This document shows, one piece after another, positions 5,959 through 6,340 of a stretch of DNA of 6,340 bases. Where the stretch lies: assembly GCA_016290255.1 (NCBI GenBank), contig JAEETG010000038.1, forward strand, positions 1 to 6,340. Reading direction: 5' to 3'. Made by a program: the position numbers and the translations under genes. This stretch comes from Clostridia bacterium (GTDB lineage: Bacteria > Bacillota > Clostridia > Christensenellales > UBA1242). The notes under the pieces were generated by a model. That model did not search any database. It was not told where the DNA came from and saw only the letters and a list, made by a program, of their open reading frames with translations. Positions within the stretch are counted from its first letter, which is position 1. Every line of letters begins with the position of its first letter.

Positions 5959-5987
5959 ATTATAGAACATATGTTCGTAAATTGCAA
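5959..5987 (-). promoter_or_regulatory. Sigma-A-like promoter of the polymerase-YolD operon
   Basis: On the minus strand, a -35 box TTGCAA (5987-5982; 4 of 6 consensus) and a perfect -10 box TATAAT (5964-5959) are separated by exactly 17 bp. Transcription should start near 5952, only about 14 nt before the chosen ATG at 5938. The spacer is occupied by the LexA box. Confidence 0.75.
5964..5977. promoter_or_regulatory. LexA (SOS/Cheo) box
   Basis: Read on the minus strand, CGAACATATGTTCT matches the Bacillus-type LexA consensus CGAACRNRYGTTYG at 13 of 14 positions. Its core GAACATATGTTC (5965-5976) is a perfect palindrome. It fills the spacer between the -35 and -10 boxes, so bound LexA would block RNA polymerase, and DNA damage would induce the polymerase and YolD-like genes. 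Confidence 0.88.
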
Positions 5988-6031
5988 GCAAAATTTTTGT
6001 TTTACTCAAATTTATTGTTCACAAAAAAAAT

Positions 6032-6062
6032 AAAAAACTTTACCAAAATGATAAAGTTTTTT
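6032..6062. terminator. Intrinsic terminator, probably of the right-edge minus-strand gene
   Basis: AAAAAACTTTA (6032-6042) pairs perfectly with TAAAGTTTTTT (6052-6062) around a 9-nt loop, 24 bp past the stop codon of the right-edge gene. The A-run gives a terminal U-run on the minus strand. It separates that gene from the SOS promoter. Its symmetry would also allow termination of plus-strand transcripts. Confidence 0.75.
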
Positions 6063-6086
6063 CTATTTGTGGAAAAGTGGATAAAT

Positions 6087-6340
6087 TTATGCAACAAAAG
6101 CTTGTTTCGTCGCTTCTTTTATGATATCTTGGTCTGTTTTGTAATACTTTCTTTCTCTTCCTTCAGATTCTGCGATTTCTTCACGGGTTTTCATGTAGAA
6201 CCCTCTTGGAGAATCACAATTGGTGTCATCATATTTCCACCCCATTTTTTGTTCCTTTGCATGAATTCCAAATGAGATGTCAACATATCTAACTTCATCT
6301 GTTCTTTGGCAAACAACAGAATTAAAGGCATGCCCCACCC
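6087..6340 (-). CDS. Partial hypothetical protein, possible transglutaminase-like C-terminus
   Basis: This is the 3' end of a minus-strand gene that runs off the right edge. The TAA is at 6089-6087 and about 83 residues are visible. The GTG at 6338 is an internal valine codon, not a credible start. The first visible residues, GHAFN, followed about 17 residues later by YVDISFG, resemble the His and Asp motifs of transglutaminase-like cysteine-protease folds (GHAWN...YVDVTW). The catalytic Cys would lie upstream, outside the window. The rest (KMGWKYDDTN, then GFYMKTREEIAESEGRERKYY) is charged and polar with no transmembrane segment. The family call rests on two short motifs only. It could be an unrelated small protein. 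A terminator hairpin follows, so it is transcribed separately from the polymerase operon. Confidence 0.4.
   Translation of the reverse strand, partial: VGHAFNSVVCQRTDEVRYVDISFGIHAKEQKMGWKYDDTNCDSPRGFYMKTREEIAESEGRERKYYKTDQDIIKEATKQAFVA

Noticed and set aside
5982..6275. 97-codon plus-strand open frame
   Set aside because: It crosses the hairpin terminator and is antisense to the right-edge gene. The product is Phe-rich, typical of the complement of an AT-rich coding strand.

Overview
The window reads as chromosomal DNA of an AT-rich, low-GC Gram-positive bacterium (Firmicutes/Bacillota, probably an uncultured gut-type Clostridia or Bacilli relative). This rests on strong AAGGAG-type ribosome binding sites, exclusive use of TAA stops in the genes seen, a Bacillus-type LexA (Cheo/DinR) box, and a Y-family polymerase next to a YolD-like gene, a pairing characteristic of Firmicutes. 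No tRNA, rRNA, CRISPR array, transposase or integrase was seen.

Left part (1-4307, plus strand): a set of cell-surface or secreted-protein genes. The window opens inside a long Ser/Thr/Asn-rich gene whose C-terminus looks like a formylglycine-generating-enzyme/C-type-lectin-like fold, as in tail-fibre-like or surface adhesin proteins. After a 121-bp gap holding two inverted repeats comes a compact cluster: an exported small protein A (1186), a divergent paralogue B (1874), a SipW/Sec11-type signal peptidase with a large extra C-terminal domain (2542), and paralogue C (3696). A, B and C share a KTK + hydrophobic-segment N-terminus, a central Y-V-[IV]-[YF]-E-Y motif and a conserved C-terminal strand pattern. 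The arrangement resembles the TasA/CalY-SipW fibre loci of Bacillus, in which a dedicated signal peptidase matures matrix-fibre subunits. The proposal here is that the 2542 peptidase processes A, B and C, which are then exported, perhaps as filaments. That role is inferred from context and motifs, not demonstrated.

Middle (4312-4346): a bidirectional intrinsic terminator separates this cluster from a convergent minus-strand operon.

Right part (4333-5987, minus strand): a two-gene SOS operon. A near-consensus LexA box lies exactly in the spacer of a sigma-A-like promoter and drives a Y-family translesion polymerase (UvrX/YqjW type). A YolD-like protein gene follows, starting one nucleotide after the polymerase stop. 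A second hairpin terminator (6032-6062) insulates this operon from the last feature, the 3' end of a minus-strand gene that may encode a transglutaminase-like (His-Asp) protein and runs off the right edge.
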